Of a DNA stretch of 64,000 nt, positions 9,576 to 22,760 are shown piece after piece; positions within the stretch are counted from its first letter, which is position 1; each line of letters starts with the position of its first letter. The position numbers were made by a program, and so were the translations under genes. The notes under the pieces were generated by a model. The model did no database searches, was not told the origin of the DNA, and saw nothing but the letters and a program-made list of their open reading frames with translations. The DNA is taken from assembly GCF_017874545.1 (NCBI RefSeq), contig NZ_JAGGLT010000006.1, positions 36,887 through 100,886 on the forward strand. The letters run 5' to 3'. The stretch is from Thermoanaerobacterium butyriciformans (lineage in GTDB: Bacteria > Bacillota > Thermoanaerobacteria > Thermoanaerobacterales > Thermoanaerobacteraceae).

Positions 9576-10472
9576 TTACTCGTACAATCTATATTCAATA
9601 ACTTTATCGTAACTGAAATTTTCCATCATAAGATAATACTCTGCTGTATCGTACAATGCTTTAGCAGGAATCAATCCTATAAGCTCACTGCCAACAATAT
9701 TTACTCCATATCTAGCTGCTTCTCTCTTAATCACCTCAAACACCCTAAACAAAGGTGTTTTTTCGTAATTTGTAAAATTCATTGAAACTTGTACAATATT
9801 TCTCTCTTTTAAATTTATTCCCATCGCCTTTAAGTATCTAAAACCACCACCAGAAAATCTCACAGCCTTCGCTATCTTGTTTGCAATATCTATATTGTTT
9901 GTCCCTAAATTCACGTTAAAAGCAATAAGATACTGTCTTGCGCCGATGACAGCAACACCACTTTTTTCATTCATCTCACGTGGTCCAAAGTCCGGAACCC
10001 ATTCAGGCATTTTAATCTTTTCAAAAAAATGTTCATACTCACCCCTCCTTATGTCTTCTAGATTCTTTCTTTTCGGATTTGGTTGAGCTTCCTCATATAG
10101 ATATACTGGTATATTAAGCTCATCTCCGATTCGCTTTCCTACTTCTTTTGCTATTTCTATACACTCATCCATAGTAGTATTTTTCAAAGGCACAAAAGGC
10201 ATAACATCCAAAGCTCCAATCCTTGGATGCTGTCCTTTATGATAACGCATGTCGATAATTTCTGAGGCTTTTTTAGCAACATTAAAGGCAGCCTCTTTTA
10301 TTCCCTCCACGTCACCGCAAAATGTTATTACAGATCTATTGTGATCACTATCCATAGAGTAATCCAAAAGTTTTACACCTTTTACTGATACTACCTCAGA
10401 TACAAGCTCTGCAACTTTCTTTTGATCTTTGCCTTCACTGAAATTCGGTACACATTCTATTATCTTATTCAT
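9576..10472 (-). CDS. ftcD: Glutamate formimidoyltransferase
   Basis: Transfers the formimino group of formiminoglutamate to tetrahydrofolate. At about 298 aa it is the single-domain bacterial form. The start motif IIECVPNFSEG and the motifs HNRSVITFCG and YHKGQHPRIGALDVMPFVP are characteristic. The ATG at 10472 is chosen because GGAGG lies seven bases upstream, while the ATG at 10478 is too close to it. No histidine-degradation genes are visible nearby, so the source of formiminoglutamate (histidine or purine fermentation) is unknown. Confidence 0.92.
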   Translation of the reverse strand: MNKIIECVPNFSEGKDQKKVAELVSEVVSVKGVKLLDYSMDSDHNRSVITFCGDVEGIKEAAFNVAKKASEIIDMRYHKGQHPRIGALDVMPFVPLKNTTMDECIEIAKEVGKRIGDELNIPVYLYEEAQPNPKRKNLEDIRRGEYEHFFEKIKMPEWVPDFGPREMNEKSGVAVIGARQYLIAFNVNLGTNNIDIANKIAKAVRFSGGGFRYLKAMGINLKERNIVQVSMNFTNYEKTPLFRVFEVIKREAARYGVNIVGSELIGLIPAKALYDTAEYYLMMENFSYDKVIEYRLYE

Positions 10473-10507
10473 AATCATCCCTCCACTTTAGTTTCATCAG
10501 CGATTTA

Positions 10508-10541
10508 TAATAAAAATACGGACCTTTAAGATCCGTATTTA
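10508..10541 (-). terminator. Terminator after the DUF4914 gene
   Basis: Stem AAATACGGA / TCCGTATTT with a nine-base loop, then TTTATTAT on the minus strand. It overlaps the stop codon of the upstream gene and separates it from ftcD. Confidence 0.75.
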
Positions 10542-12407
10542 TAAGATATTTATATAATCGTCAAGCGTTCCGTCATCAAGACAGCACTCTATGATCTTCT
10601 TCCCAAGCTGTGACAGATCTGGTGTAAGATATTTTTTAAGCTCCTTTTTAAAGAAATCAGTTAATATTTTTGCACCTTTCTGGAACGCTTCTTCACCCAC
10701 TTCAGGTTGCAAATAAACCTGCAGAAAGTGCTTCGGCATAAATTCGCCATCTATTTTTAGCGACTCTAGTGAATACCCCAAAAGAGGACATTTTGATTCT
10801 GTCAATTGGTCCGGCCTAAATTTCGCACCACCACGTCTCGATAAGTATTCTCTAGCAATCCATTGTGGCATAAATCCGACTTTGTATGCACCTATATGCT
10901 GATTTGGTATTAATACATACCGCGTAGCAGGCGTATTTTGAATCTGATCAAGTATTAGATTTGCATGTCTTACCATTTTTCCAGTAGCAAATGGCCAATA
11001 TGAGCCAACACCTTCACTGCTTAATCCTCCTGTGTCTATTATGCTTGGATTTGCATATCCTCTTGGAGCCACTAACCTCCAAAGCCAAGCAATAGATGGT
11101 GGAAGTACGTGCAGTAATCCCAATATACCATATGATGGATTTTCTTTAGTACATGGCGGTGTTCTTACCCCAAAACTCCTTATATCGACTTCAACAGCTT
11201 CATTAACAGTATTGGATATGAATCCCCTTGGCATTATAACTCTCGGATTTGTACATGGCTTTCCTGGACTATCTTCTACGTGTTCCCAAATAAGGCATGT
11301 AGAGTTAGGAACACCCTCGATATTTAAAAATAACAATGGCTCTTTAGGATGTATACATAATTTCTCAAGATCTGGGCTTGACCCATACTCTGTAACATGG
11401 TCCAATCGTATAAACCAACCATTTTCTGCATCTCTAACCACTAATTTCTTGCTTTCATCTTGATAAATTGGATGGCAAAGGGCCATATCGTCTGTAACAG
11501 GCTGTAATTCACTGTTTTCTTTTAATTCCATGTAAAACTTCTCTTTTGTTACAATATTAGTGCCGAAGTGAATCCTTCCGTCCAATTCCCTTGGAAGCTG
11601 CTCAGTCATCTCACTCTTTCCACCTCCACTGGCACCTTCATGCATGATAGTCATTATATTGTCATACGGCGTTATTACTCTTACCGTAGAAGCATGGGCC
11701 GTTATCCATCCTTCTTTTTCTCCTATATCTAAGAGAACACTGTAAACACCTTTTTTGGCACTGGGGCCAGGGTACAAATTATATGAAAAAAGCTCTTGCA
11801 TATTTTCAAGTCTGTTGTGAACAACAACCTGCTTGCCAGCAAAGTGTGTATGTCTGAAAGGAGGTGCCACAAATATTATAGAAAGAGGTTTAAAATCTTT
11901 ATTTATTTTGTCCTTAGGTATAAATCCCTGTATATCTGCAAGCGCAAGGACAAAAAAACCAGCATTTTTTGGTGCAATAACTAATGATGAATATCCCAAG
12001 CTTTCATCCCCAGCCATAAATGGCATGACAATTAAGTCTTGCTCTTTCAGCCATTGAAATGTCTGTGCCCTTAAAGGCTCAAAATCTTCGCCGAATCTGT
12101 CTTTATATCTAACTTTATCAGTATCTTTATTATCGGCTATAACCATGCAGTTTGGTTCCCTGCGCCTCATGTAAGGTTCTGGATAATTTATAGCAAAGCC
12201 ATTTTTGCATTTTGTTACTGTCGCCTCAACAACTTTTCCTCGTCCAGGCACATCGTATGATACCTCAAATGTATCATTTTTGCCTCCACCAATAGTCAAA
12301 TTTAGCAGTTCCTCCCTGCTTTCAGGAATAATTATCTCTTTTCCACTTTTTAAAATCTCTAGAACTTCATCAGGCAATATGAAGTAATTCAAAATATCAA
12401 TTTCCAT
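10539..12407 (-). CDS. DUF4914-type protein with PEPCK/HPr-kinase-like P-loop
   Basis: 622 aa, soluble, no signal peptide. I recognise it as the clostridial DUF4914 family, whose function is not established. At about residues 256-267 it has EGASGGGKSEMT, a Walker A of the kind seen in ATP-type PEP carboxykinase and HPr kinase rather than in ABC or AAA proteins. Other conserved-looking patches are FRHTHFAGKQVVVHN and YPGPSAKKGVYSVLLDIGEKEGW in pieces. It is a single-gene unit with its own structured leader and terminator, divergent from nifJ. A nucleotide-dependent kinase or carboxykinase-like role is inference only. Confidence 0.75.
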   Translation of the reverse strand: MEIDILNYFILPDEVLEILKSGKEIIIPESREELLNLTIGGGKNDTFEVSYDVPGRGKVVEATVTKCKNGFAINYPEPYMRRREPNCMVIADNKDTDKVRYKDRFGEDFEPLRAQTFQWLKEQDLIVMPFMAGDESLGYSSLVIAPKNAGFFVLALADIQGFIPKDKINKDFKPLSIIFVAPPFRHTHFAGKQVVVHNRLENMQELFSYNLYPGPSAKKGVYSVLLDIGEKEGWITAHASTVRVITPYDNIMTIMHEGASGGGKSEMTEQLPRELDGRIHFGTNIVTKEKFYMELKENSELQPVTDDMALCHPIYQDESKKLVVRDAENGWFIRLDHVTEYGSSPDLEKLCIHPKEPLLFLNIEGVPNSTCLIWEHVEDSPGKPCTNPRVIMPRGFISNTVNEAVEVDIRSFGVRTPPCTKENPSYGILGLLHVLPPSIAWLWRLVAPRGYANPSIIDTGGLSSEGVGSYWPFATGKMVRHANLILDQIQNTPATRYVLIPNQHIGAYKVGFMPQWIAREYLSRRGGAKFRPDQLTESKCPLLGYSLESLKIDGEFMPKHFLQVYLQPEVGEEAFQKGAKILTDFFKKELKKYLTPDLSQLGKKIIECCLDDGTLDDYINIL

Positions 12408-12419
12408 CTCTTATATCCT

Positions 12420-12640
12420 CATTCCTTTCACTATGCATCCCGCAGAATTTTTTGAAATATTAGATATGACATAATGCAGAATTAAATGATTTTAATATTT
12501 TATAAAAGCCACTATCTATCTATTGCGCTAGATAAATACTGGCTAAGCAACGATGATACTGAAGATATTCACAGAAACCCCCTATTTAATTTCCTTCAAT
12601 ATAGAAAAAATTCGTGTAATTTATTCTATCATTTTCAAGC
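12420..12640 (-). promoter_or_regulatory. Structured 5' leader of the DUF4914 gene
   Basis: About 220 bases of non-coding leader. On the minus strand it holds AGCCA...TGGCT enclosing TATCTA...TAGATA (12507-12544), followed by TTTTAT, which looks like a weak terminator or switch hairpin. Upstream of it is a conserved-looking stretch with GGGGGTTTCTGTGAA. I cannot assign it to a known riboswitch class. Confidence 0.4.
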
Positions 12641-12783
12641 ATTAAAGTCAATCCTAATTTAACAAAATACACAATTAGCCGATAACTTTATTTGTAGATA
12701 TGTTTGTTAATAACATTATATCACATAATATGACCAGCTCATAATTTTTTAAAAATTTTTTTTGCGAAAAAATGAATAAATTT

Positions 12784-16531
<3,748 letters not shown>

Positions 16532-16550
16532 TTTACATTTATTAATGATA

Positions 16551-16584
16551 TTAATGAGCGAATTTTTTTCGCTCATTAATTTTT
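16551..16584 (+). terminator. Terminator of nifJ
   Basis: Near-perfect stem TTAATGAGCGAA / TTCGCTCATTAA followed by TTTTTAT, 20 bp after the nifJ stop codon. Confidence 0.9.
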
Positions 16585-16688
16585 ATACATAAATAAACAT
16601 TCACCATCTAATAAATTTTTTCTCTTGTTTATCTATTTAATGTTTTATATAATTAATGTTATAAACTACAATTTAAGGAGCGGATGAT

Positions 16689-17900
16689 ATGAGCGAAAAA
16701 ATCAAAATGACAAACCCCATTGTGGAGCTAGATGGTGATGAAATGACCAGAATCATCTGGCAGATGATTAAAGAAATGCTTATAGAACCTTTTGTAGATC
16801 TGAATACAGAATACTACGATCTAGGCTTGAAAAATAGAAACTTGACCGATGATCAAGTCACAATTGACGCTGCATATGCAATAAAAAAGCACAAAGTAGG
16901 TGTTAAGTGCGCTACTATAACACCTAACGCTCAGAGAGTTGAAGAGTACAATTTAAAAAAGATGTGGAAAAGTCCCAATGGCACTATAAGAGCTATACTA
17001 GACGGCACTGTTTTTAGAACGCCTATACTAATAAATGGAATAAAACCTCTCGTAAAAAGCTGGACAAAGCCTATAACAATTGCCCGTCATGCCTACGGAG
17101 ATGTATACAAAGACGTAGAATACAGGCTTGAAAAGGCTGCAAAAGCTGAACTGGTTGTAACTTACAAAGATGGTGACGTAGAAAGACAAACTATACATGA
17201 GTTTGACGGCCCGGGTATTTTAATCGGAATGCACAACATAGACAAGTCTATAAAAAGTTTTGCAAAAGCATGTTTCAACTATGCATTAAGCCAAAAACAA
17301 GACTTGTGGTTTGCAACTAAAGACACTATCTCAAAAGTATACGACCATACATTTAAGGACATATTCAATGATATGTATGAAAATGAATATAAAGATAAAT
17401 TTAATGAAGCAGGAATCGAATATTTCTACACACTGATAGACGACGCAGTTGCAAGAGTCATAAGATCCGAAGGCGGCATGATATGGGCTTTGAAAAATTA
17501 CGACGGCGATGTAATGTCAGACATGGTGGCAACAGCCTTTGGAAGTTTAGCAATGATGACATCTGTGCTGGTATCTCCAGAAGGTGATTTTGAATATGAA
17601 GCCGCCCATGGGACAGTGACACGTCATTATTATAAATATTTAAAAGGCGAGGAAACATCCACTAATCCGATTGCTACCATATTTGCTTGGACAGGCGCCT
17701 TGAAAAAGCGCGGAGAACTGGATAACAACAAACATTTAATGAAATTTGCTGAAAAATTAGAAGAAGCTTCTTTAAAAACAATAGAAGATGGCATAATGAC
17801 TAAAGACTTAGCTGCAATTTCTGAACTTCCAAATAAAAAACCAGTAAACACCAAGGAATTTTTAAACGAAATCAAAAACAATCTAGAAAAAATAATATAA
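16689..17900 (+). CDS. icd: NADP-dependent isocitrate dehydrogenase (eukaryotic-type homodimer)
   Basis: 403 aa. Oxidative decarboxylation of isocitrate to 2-oxoglutarate. The sequence is of the subfamily shared with mitochondrial/cytosolic IDPs, not the E. coli Icd type: [16 protein letters not shown] at the start, [20 protein letters not shown] (substrate loop, about residues 77-96), and [15 protein letters not shown] near residue 302. It likely supplies 2-oxoglutarate for glutamate synthesis in an incomplete TCA cycle. ATG has AAGGAG upstream. It is a single-gene unit with a downstream terminator. Confidence 0.96.
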   Translation: MSEKIKMTNPIVELDGDEMTRIIWQMIKEMLIEPFVDLNTEYYDLGLKNRNLTDDQVTIDAAYAIKKHKVGVKCATITPNAQRVEEYNLKKMWKSPNGTIRAILDGTVFRTPILINGIKPLVKSWTKPITIARHAYGDVYKDVEYRLEKAAKAELVVTYKDGDVERQTIHEFDGPGILIGMHNIDKSIKSFAKACFNYALSQKQDLWFATKDTISKVYDHTFKDIFNDMYENEYKDKFNEAGIEYFYTLIDDAVARVIRSEGGMIWALKNYDGDVMSDMVATAFGSLAMMTSVLVSPEGDFEYEAAHGTVTRHYYKYLKGEETSTNPIATIFAWTGALKKRGELDNNKHLMKFAEKLEEASLKTIEDGIMTKDLAAISELPNKKPVNTKEFLNEIKNNLEKII

Positions 17901-17910
17901 ATTGATCAGA

Positions 17911-17944
17911 AAAATGCTCTTTAGCCTTTAAAGAGCATTTTTGA
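17911..17944 (+). terminator. Terminator of icd
   Basis: Stem AAATGCTCTTTA / TAAAGAGCATTT (one or two mismatches near the loop) followed by TT, between icd and the AEC carrier gene. Confidence 0.85.
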
Positions 17945-17999
17945 CTTTTATTTCTTTATGCATTATTATTAATCTATAATTTTCTTTGGGGGAATAACA

Positions 18000-18947
18000 T
18001 TGGTTTTCTTAAAGGGTATTGAAAGCATTTTGCCTATTGTGTTTATAATTATACTTGGTTACATATTAGCGATGAAAAAATGGTTAGACGAAAGCACATC
18101 TGAACTATTTTCAAAAATTGTAGTAAAAGTTTCGCTTCCTGCTCTTATGTTTTATACAGTCATTGAAAACCTTCAAAAAAATCAATTATCACATATGGTT
18201 TGGGGTTTAATTGCTGCTTTTTTAAGCATTTTTACATCATATGTGATTGCATATCTATCCGTTATATTGTTTAAATTAGACAGAAAAAAAATCGGTCTAT
18301 TTTCTGCAATATTTGCTTTTTCTAATACAATATTCGTTGGACTTCCTGTAAATCAAGCTCTTTTTGGAAATAAGGCTGTTCCATACGTGCTTCTATACTA
18401 CGTAGCAAATACCACGCTGTTTTGGACGATGGGGCTTTACAACATAAGAAGGGATGTAGAAAATCCACAGGGAAATTTCTCAATATATCAGGCTTTTAAA
18501 AAGATCTTCTCGCCTCCCCTTTTAGGATATCTTGTGGGGATACTTTTTATTTTGATAGGGGTCAAAATACCACAATTCATAATAGATACAGCTAAATACA
18601 TTGGTCAACTTACGACACCACTTTCCATGATCTTCATCGGCACATCAATATATCTCACAGACTTAAAAGATTTTAAATTTGACAGCACTGCTTCGTTTTT
18701 GCTTATAGGCCGATCCATAATAACACCGTTAATTACAATGCTGGTACTTCATTTTTTTAAGCTCAATATATTAATGGAAAAAGTATTTGTAATTCAAAGT
18801 GCGCTTCCTGTAATGACACAAATAGCAATTGTGGCACATGCTTACAATAGTGACCAAAAATATCCATCGATTATGATAGCCGCAACAAATCTATTGAGTT
18901 TACTCATAGTCCCAATTTACATGTACATAGCAAGTGTAGTATTTTAA
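18000..18947 (+). CDS. AEC-family membrane transporter
   Basis: Auxin efflux carrier / malonate-permease family protein of 315 aa with about ten transmembrane segments in two five-helix halves, rich in Ile/Leu/Phe. Family members export or import organic acids such as malonate or malate; the substrate here cannot be told. The TTG start at 18000 is chosen because GGGGG lies seven bases upstream, and no ATG follows until residue 25. The gene stands alone between two terminators. Confidence 0.85.
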   Translation: MVFLKGIESILPIVFIIILGYILAMKKWLDESTSELFSKIVVKVSLPALMFYTVIENLQKNQLSHMVWGLIAAFLSIFTSYVIAYLSVILFKLDRKKIGLFSAIFAFSNTIFVGLPVNQALFGNKAVPYVLLYYVANTTLFWTMGLYNIRRDVENPQGNFSIYQAFKKIFSPPLLGYLVGILFILIGVKIPQFIIDTAKYIGQLTTPLSMIFIGTSIYLTDLKDFKFDSTASFLLIGRSIITPLITMLVLHFFKLNILMEKVFVIQSALPVMTQIAIVAHAYNSDQKYPSIMIAATNLLSLLIVPIYMYIASVVF

Positions 18948-18953
18948 TATTAA

Positions 18954-18983
18954 AGGGCAGATAATCTGCCCTCTATTTTTTTA
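18954..18983. terminator. Bidirectional terminator between convergent genes
   Basis: Stem AGGGCAGA / TCTGCCCT with loop TAA, T-rich on both sides (CTATTTTTTTAT to the right, TTTAATATT to the left). It serves the AEC gene and the convergent secreted-protein gene. Confidence 0.85.
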
Positions 18984-18992
18984 TAAATCGGA

Positions 18993-19616
18993 CTACGTAT
19001 TTGTGTTGCTTGTATCACTTCCAGATTTGTCCTTGTTATCTTTTAAGTAATTTAATATATCTTGTTTTTGGCTTTCTGTTATCTTGTTGTCCTTTACTGC
19101 CTTATCTAAAGCATTTTCAAATCTCTTGTAACCACCTTCATTGAAATTTTTAAATCCCATGAACATGCCTTTCATCCCAGGTGGAAGGCCAGTTCCATCC
19201 CATTTGTTTATTTTATCTGTGTAATTTTTAATAAGCTCATTCGCTTTATCCTGTGTTATTTTTCCACTTTGTACTTTCTTATTTACAGCAGCAGTATAAT
19301 CACTTATAAGTTTCTGCCTTTTTTGATCAAGTGTCAACTTATTAAAATCGTTTATTTTTTGTTCCATATTATTTATTTTCGCGATTATGCTGTCATATTT
19401 GTCCTTGCTTATTTTCCCTTCATTGTATTTTTCGGTAACCTTTGCTTTGATGTTTTCTAATCTCTGTATTGGATCTATTTTATCAGGCGCTGTCTGGACT
19501 GTAGTATTGCTGCTGCTCTGCTGTGGTGAAACTACTTCATCAGCAAAAGCTACAGTCGAAATCAGCATTGCACTCATCAAAGTTACAGCCAAAATTTTCT
19601 TTGCTTTTGTCACCAA
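18993..19616 (-). CDS. Secreted helical repeat protein (DUF2680-like)
   Basis: 207 aa. It has a Sec signal peptide (residues 1-25, cleavage after AFA) and then a Ser/Thr/Gln-rich linker. Three related helical units follow, each starting [GN]KI[ST]xxK or similar: GKISKDKYDSI (about 90), GKITQDKANEL (about 130) and NKITESQKQDI (about 180). Such units occur in clostridial cell-surface proteins annotated DUF2680; function unknown. The tail is Asp/Ser/Thr-rich. Exported and probably wall- or membrane-associated (inference). Confidence 0.7.
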   Translation of the reverse strand: MVTKAKKILAVTLMSAMLISTVAFADEVVSPQQSSSNTTVQTAPDKIDPIQRLENIKAKVTEKYNEGKISKDKYDSIIAKINNMEQKINDFNKLTLDQKRQKLISDYTAAVNKKVQSGKITQDKANELIKNYTDKINKWDGTGLPPGMKGMFMGFKNFNEGGYKRFENALDKAVKDNKITESQKQDILNYLKDNKDKSGSDTSNTNT

Positions 19617-19841
19617 TCATTGCCTCCTTTCTCATATAAAGTGTAACTATATTTCAATACTTGTAGTTAACTTTGCACCTCCTTTAACTTTGTTACTATT
19701 ATTATATCCCCAAGTTGTGTCAAAATTTTGTTAAATCAATTAACAAATTGTAAAAGTTATATGTCAAATATTTTAAAATCGTTGAATAATATTTATATAT
19801 TGTAGAAAAAATATATAAAAATAGCCCACAGGAGGAATAAA

Positions 19842-20300
19842 ATGAGAACATTAAGGAAAATTATATCAATAATTTTAATTGCAATTTTCGCATTAAGCCT
19901 CGCATCTTGCAAGTCAATGACAAAAACTTCAACTCAAAAGCCAAAACCTCAAACTACACCTAAAGTATCTTACAAAGACGGTATGTACACAGGTGCCGGT
20001 CCAAAGTGGTCTGAAGGCAGCGAAGATGCAACAGTAGTAATAAAAAACGGCAAAATAACAAGTATAACTTTAAGGCGATTAGACAAAAACGGAAAAGAAA
20101 TCAACTACGACAAATGGACAGGTAAAAAGGATCCACAAACAGGTAAAGTCTATCCAAATTTAAAAAAGTTCAGAGTTGATATGGCAAATGAAATGATTAA
20201 AAAGCAAACATACAATGTAGATACAATAGCAGGTGCGACAGAAACAACTACAAACTGGAAAATAGCTGTTAAGAATGCTCTGGAAAAAGCAAAAAAGTAA
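19842..20300 (+). CDS. FMN-binding-domain lipoprotein
   Basis: 152 aa. Lipoprotein signal with lipobox LASC (Cys23), then a short Thr/Pro/Lys linker and one FMN_bind domain. The flavinylation-type motif AGATETT (Thr at about 133-135) matches the S/T-G-A-T site that ApbE modifies with FMN in NqrC/RnfG-like proteins. No rnf or apbE gene is visible nearby. It is likely an extracytoplasmic electron carrier on the membrane surface (inference). GGAGG precedes the ATG. Confidence 0.85.
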   Translation: MRTLRKIISIILIAIFALSLASCKSMTKTSTQKPKPQTTPKVSYKDGMYTGAGPKWSEGSEDATVVIKNGKITSITLRRLDKNGKEINYDKWTGKKDPQTGKVYPNLKKFRVDMANEMIKKQTYNVDTIAGATETTTNWKIAVKNALEKAKK

Positions 20301-20319
20301 TGCTAAAAATACATAATAT

Positions 20320-20368
20320 AAAGGATATTATCAAGCACAGTTAATCATTCACTTATGTTTTATCCTTT
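20320..20368 (+). terminator. Possible terminator after the FMN-binding gene
   Basis: Arms AAAGGATA and TATCCTTT enclose about 30 bases, with a T-rich 3' side. The loop is long, so this is weak. The rest of the 20301-20539 gap holds only A/T-rich sequence and a TATTATAAA that may be the -10 of the next gene. Confidence 0.4.
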
Positions 20369-20539
20369 CCTATTATAATTGGCTGAAGTCTCAAAATTTG
20401 AAAAATATTATTGTAAGGGAACGATTAATAAAACTATCATAACATATCGTGATAATAATATTTTTCTAAATTACTAGAGGCTTCTTCTTGTATATTTATG
20501 CCAAGTATTATAAAATGAAATATGTGGGAGGGAGTAGAA

Positions 20540-21625
20540 ATGGACGCACTAGATAAAGCAAAAAAATTTTATTACGATGAATTTGAAGCAAAACAGCTAT
20601 ATTCTTACTTGGCAAAAGTAGAAAACAAAAAAGAAATACGTGAATTATTTGAGGAACTTGCAACAATAGAATCAAATCACACGAAATTTTGGTACACATT
20701 TCTAAGCGATAGAGGCGTAAAAGTCAAGCCAAAAATTCGCAACCGCAGTCTGTGGTTTTATAAAGCATTAAGGACATTGCTGGGAAGTAAGCTTTTTATA
20801 ATTCTCTTAGAGATGCAAGAATCAAATAGTACTGATGAATACTATAAATATTACAAAGATCCCATATTAACTGAAAAAGAACGCCATATGCTGTCTCAGA
20901 TAATAGAAGATGAACTGGAACATGAGAAAAATCTAGGAAATCAAAATAAAGAAGCAAATTTCTCAAATATACGTGATTTCATATTAGGAATGAATGACGG
21001 GCTTGTAGAGATATTGGGAACTGTGACAGGTCTATCTGCCGTATATCAAAATAAGCCGCTGGTTGTTGGCACATCAGGTCTTGTTGTAGGAATAGCAGGT
21101 GCATTGTCTATGGCTATTGGTGCATATACATCTGTAAGATCACAAAGACAAGTCAATGAAGGCATCAAAAGAAAGATGGAGCTTTTATTTAATGTATCAA
21201 AAGGCAGGGCGAAAGAAGAGCTTCTAAACAAGTTAAATGAATCAGGCATACCTGAAGATATAAGCAGAGAAGTTGTTGAAAAACTTGGTGATAATGAAAA
21301 TGCAATGGCAAACTTGCTGGTGGAAGAAGTAAAAGAAAATGAAATAAAATCGGCTTTATACACAGGACTTGCATACCTAGTAGGACTCATATTCCCTGTT
21401 ATACCATACTTCTTTATTTCTTCATCATCAATTATAGCTTTAGTATTCTCCGTGATTTTTGCAACTATTGCGCTTTCAATTGTAGGCGGTATTGTTTCAA
21501 TTGCATCAGAAAGTTTGTCAATTAAAAATAAAATAATCGAAATGGTTTTATCAGGAATAGGTGCTGCCGCACTGTCATATCTATTTGGAACGCTTGTACA
21601 GCTTATATTTGGCATTAATGCGTAA
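20540..21625 (+). CDS. VIT1/CCC1-family metal transporter with N-terminal ferritin-like domain
   Basis: 361 aa. Residues 1-140 form a rubrerythrin/ferritin-like helical bundle with Glu/His metal ligands (EFEAKQLYSYLAKVE, ELATIESNHTKFW, EDELEHEK). The rest is a VIT1 domain with motifs FILGMNDGLVEILGTVTGLS and AGALSMAIGAYTSVRSQ, then three C-terminal membrane segments. It is expected to move Fe2+ or Mn2+ out of the cytoplasm. The ATG at 20540 is chosen because GGGAGGGAG lies just upstream; an earlier ATG at 20522 precedes that site. Confidence 0.9.
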   Translation: MDALDKAKKFYYDEFEAKQLYSYLAKVENKKEIRELFEELATIESNHTKFWYTFLSDRGVKVKPKIRNRSLWFYKALRTLLGSKLFIILLEMQESNSTDEYYKYYKDPILTEKERHMLSQIIEDELEHEKNLGNQNKEANFSNIRDFILGMNDGLVEILGTVTGLSAVYQNKPLVVGTSGLVVGIAGALSMAIGAYTSVRSQRQVNEGIKRKMELLFNVSKGRAKEELLNKLNESGIPEDISREVVEKLGDNENAMANLLVEEVKENEIKSALYTGLAYLVGLIFPVIPYFFISSSSIIALVFSVIFATIALSIVGGIVSIASESLSIKNKIIEMVLSGIGAAALSYLFGTLVQLIFGINA

Positions 21626-21629
21626 TGGC

Positions 21630-22136
21630 TTAATGCCTTTTTGCGTTTTTATAGTAAAAGGATATAAAGATAGTATATACATAATCATATACCAAAAATG
21701 ATATTTGCAATAATATAAAAATTGCAATAAATGGGGAACCAGTTACAAATATCTTCATCATAAAAATTCTGCTAAATATGATGTAAACAACAAATAACGA
21801 TATATTAAACACAATAAGTTTGAGCGCTAATTCCATATACATTCTAAAGCGCTTTTTTTCTATGTAAGATTTTATGATACCGTAAAATCCAAAAAAGCAT
21901 ATGTAATAAACAGATATTAACTTATTAGGAATCAATATTAGCGATAATATCGATGTGGCTAAATAAAATACAAGTCCTCCTATACTGCCTGTCTCTATCA
22001 CCATTATTGAAATAGCAAATGACGATACAACAAGAAAAAAGAGCCTGCTGGTAGGCATGACTGATGCAATAAAAAGTATAACCACATTTAAAGCCGCAAT
22101 CACGCCACCTAGAGATAGTGATTTTGCATTCAGCAT
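21630..22136 (-). CDS. Small polytopic membrane protein
   Basis: 168 aa, about five to six hydrophobic segments with short positively charged loops and a basic C-terminus (YYKNAKRH). I do not recognise the family. Its size and layout recall ECF-transporter S components or DUF2232-like proteins, but no diagnostic motif is seen. It lies 12 bp after the DnaJ-like gene and is probably cotranscribed with it and the DUF5685 gene. Confidence 0.6.
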   Translation of the reverse strand: MLNAKSLSLGGVIAALNVVILFIASVMPTSRLFFLVVSSFAISIMVIETGSIGGLVFYLATSILSLILIPNKLISVYYICFFGFYGIIKSYIEKKRFRMYMELALKLIVFNISLFVVYIIFSRIFMMKIFVTGSPFIAIFILLQISFLVYDYVYTIFISFYYKNAKRH

Positions 22137-22148
22137 AAAATCAACTCC

Positions 22149-22760
22149 TTAAAAACATCTAATCATATCTCCACCAATGCATTCGCAACATGTATCACAT
22201 GCCCATATAGTAAAGAGGGTCCGGCAGCAATCGTCATTCATTGTCCTTCTGTACACATCCCCTTGATATACACCTCTTTGCATCTCCATGTTGTTTAATG
22301 CTTCACGATACTCCATGTTACTAGGGTCCATGTTGACAGCCGTCCTGAAACAGTTGTACGCTTCTCCAAATCTTCCCTTTCTGTAATTTACATGGCCATA
22401 CAAATAATACCATTGTGCACTTCTGTCTCTCATACTATTTAATATGTTTTCTGCTGCATATAAGTCATTTCTATTAAGTGCATTTATCACTTCATAGTAC
22501 ATGGATTCATTATCACTGTATGTCGTATTTCCACTGTTATAACTTCTGTCATGGTTGCAATTATTAGAACCAGCATATCCATCCATTATTGCTTTATATG
22601 CATCATTTATTTCTCTTAATTTTTCTTCTGCAAGGTCTTTTAACGGGTTATCAGTATACTGATCAGGATGGTACTTCTTCACAAGTTCCCTATAAGCTTT
22701 TTTAACTTCTTCTATTGAAGCCCCTTCTTTTAATCCTAAAACTTCGTACGGGTTCTGCAT
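22149..22760 (-). CDS. DnaJ-domain protein with TPR-like segment
   Basis: 203 aa. J domain at residues 1-65 with the HPD motif (KKYHPDQY) needed to stimulate a DnaK ATPase. A middle stretch of about 30 Asn/Ser/Tyr residues follows, then TPR-like helices (WYYLYGHVNYRKGRFGEAY, PSNMEYREALNNME). The C-terminus is Cys-rich (DDCCR, CDTCCECIGG, CF), which could bind metal. It is not canonical DnaJ: the Gly/Phe region and CxxCxGxG repeats are absent. It overlaps the end of the DUF5685 gene by 25 bp. Confidence 0.85.
   Translation of the reverse strand: MQNPYEVLGLKEGASIEEVKKAYRELVKKYHPDQYTDNPLKDLAEEKLREINDAYKAIMDGYAGSNNCNHDRSYNSGNTTYSDNESMYYEVINALNRNDLYAAENILNSMRDRSAQWYYLYGHVNYRKGRFGEAYNCFRTAVNMDPSNMEYREALNNMEMQRGVYQGDVYRRTMNDDCCRTLFTIWACDTCCECIGGDMIRCF

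Noticed and set aside
12700..12730. TTTGTTAATAACA as a Rex operator before nifJ
   Set aside because: Half-site spacing does not match TTGTTAnnnnnnTAACAA; the repeated CTGTTATATAACAG sites are better supported.
21046..21615. Minus-strand open frame of 189 codons opposite the VIT1 gene
   Set aside because: Mirror of the codon pattern of the real gene; no start signal and no family resemblance.
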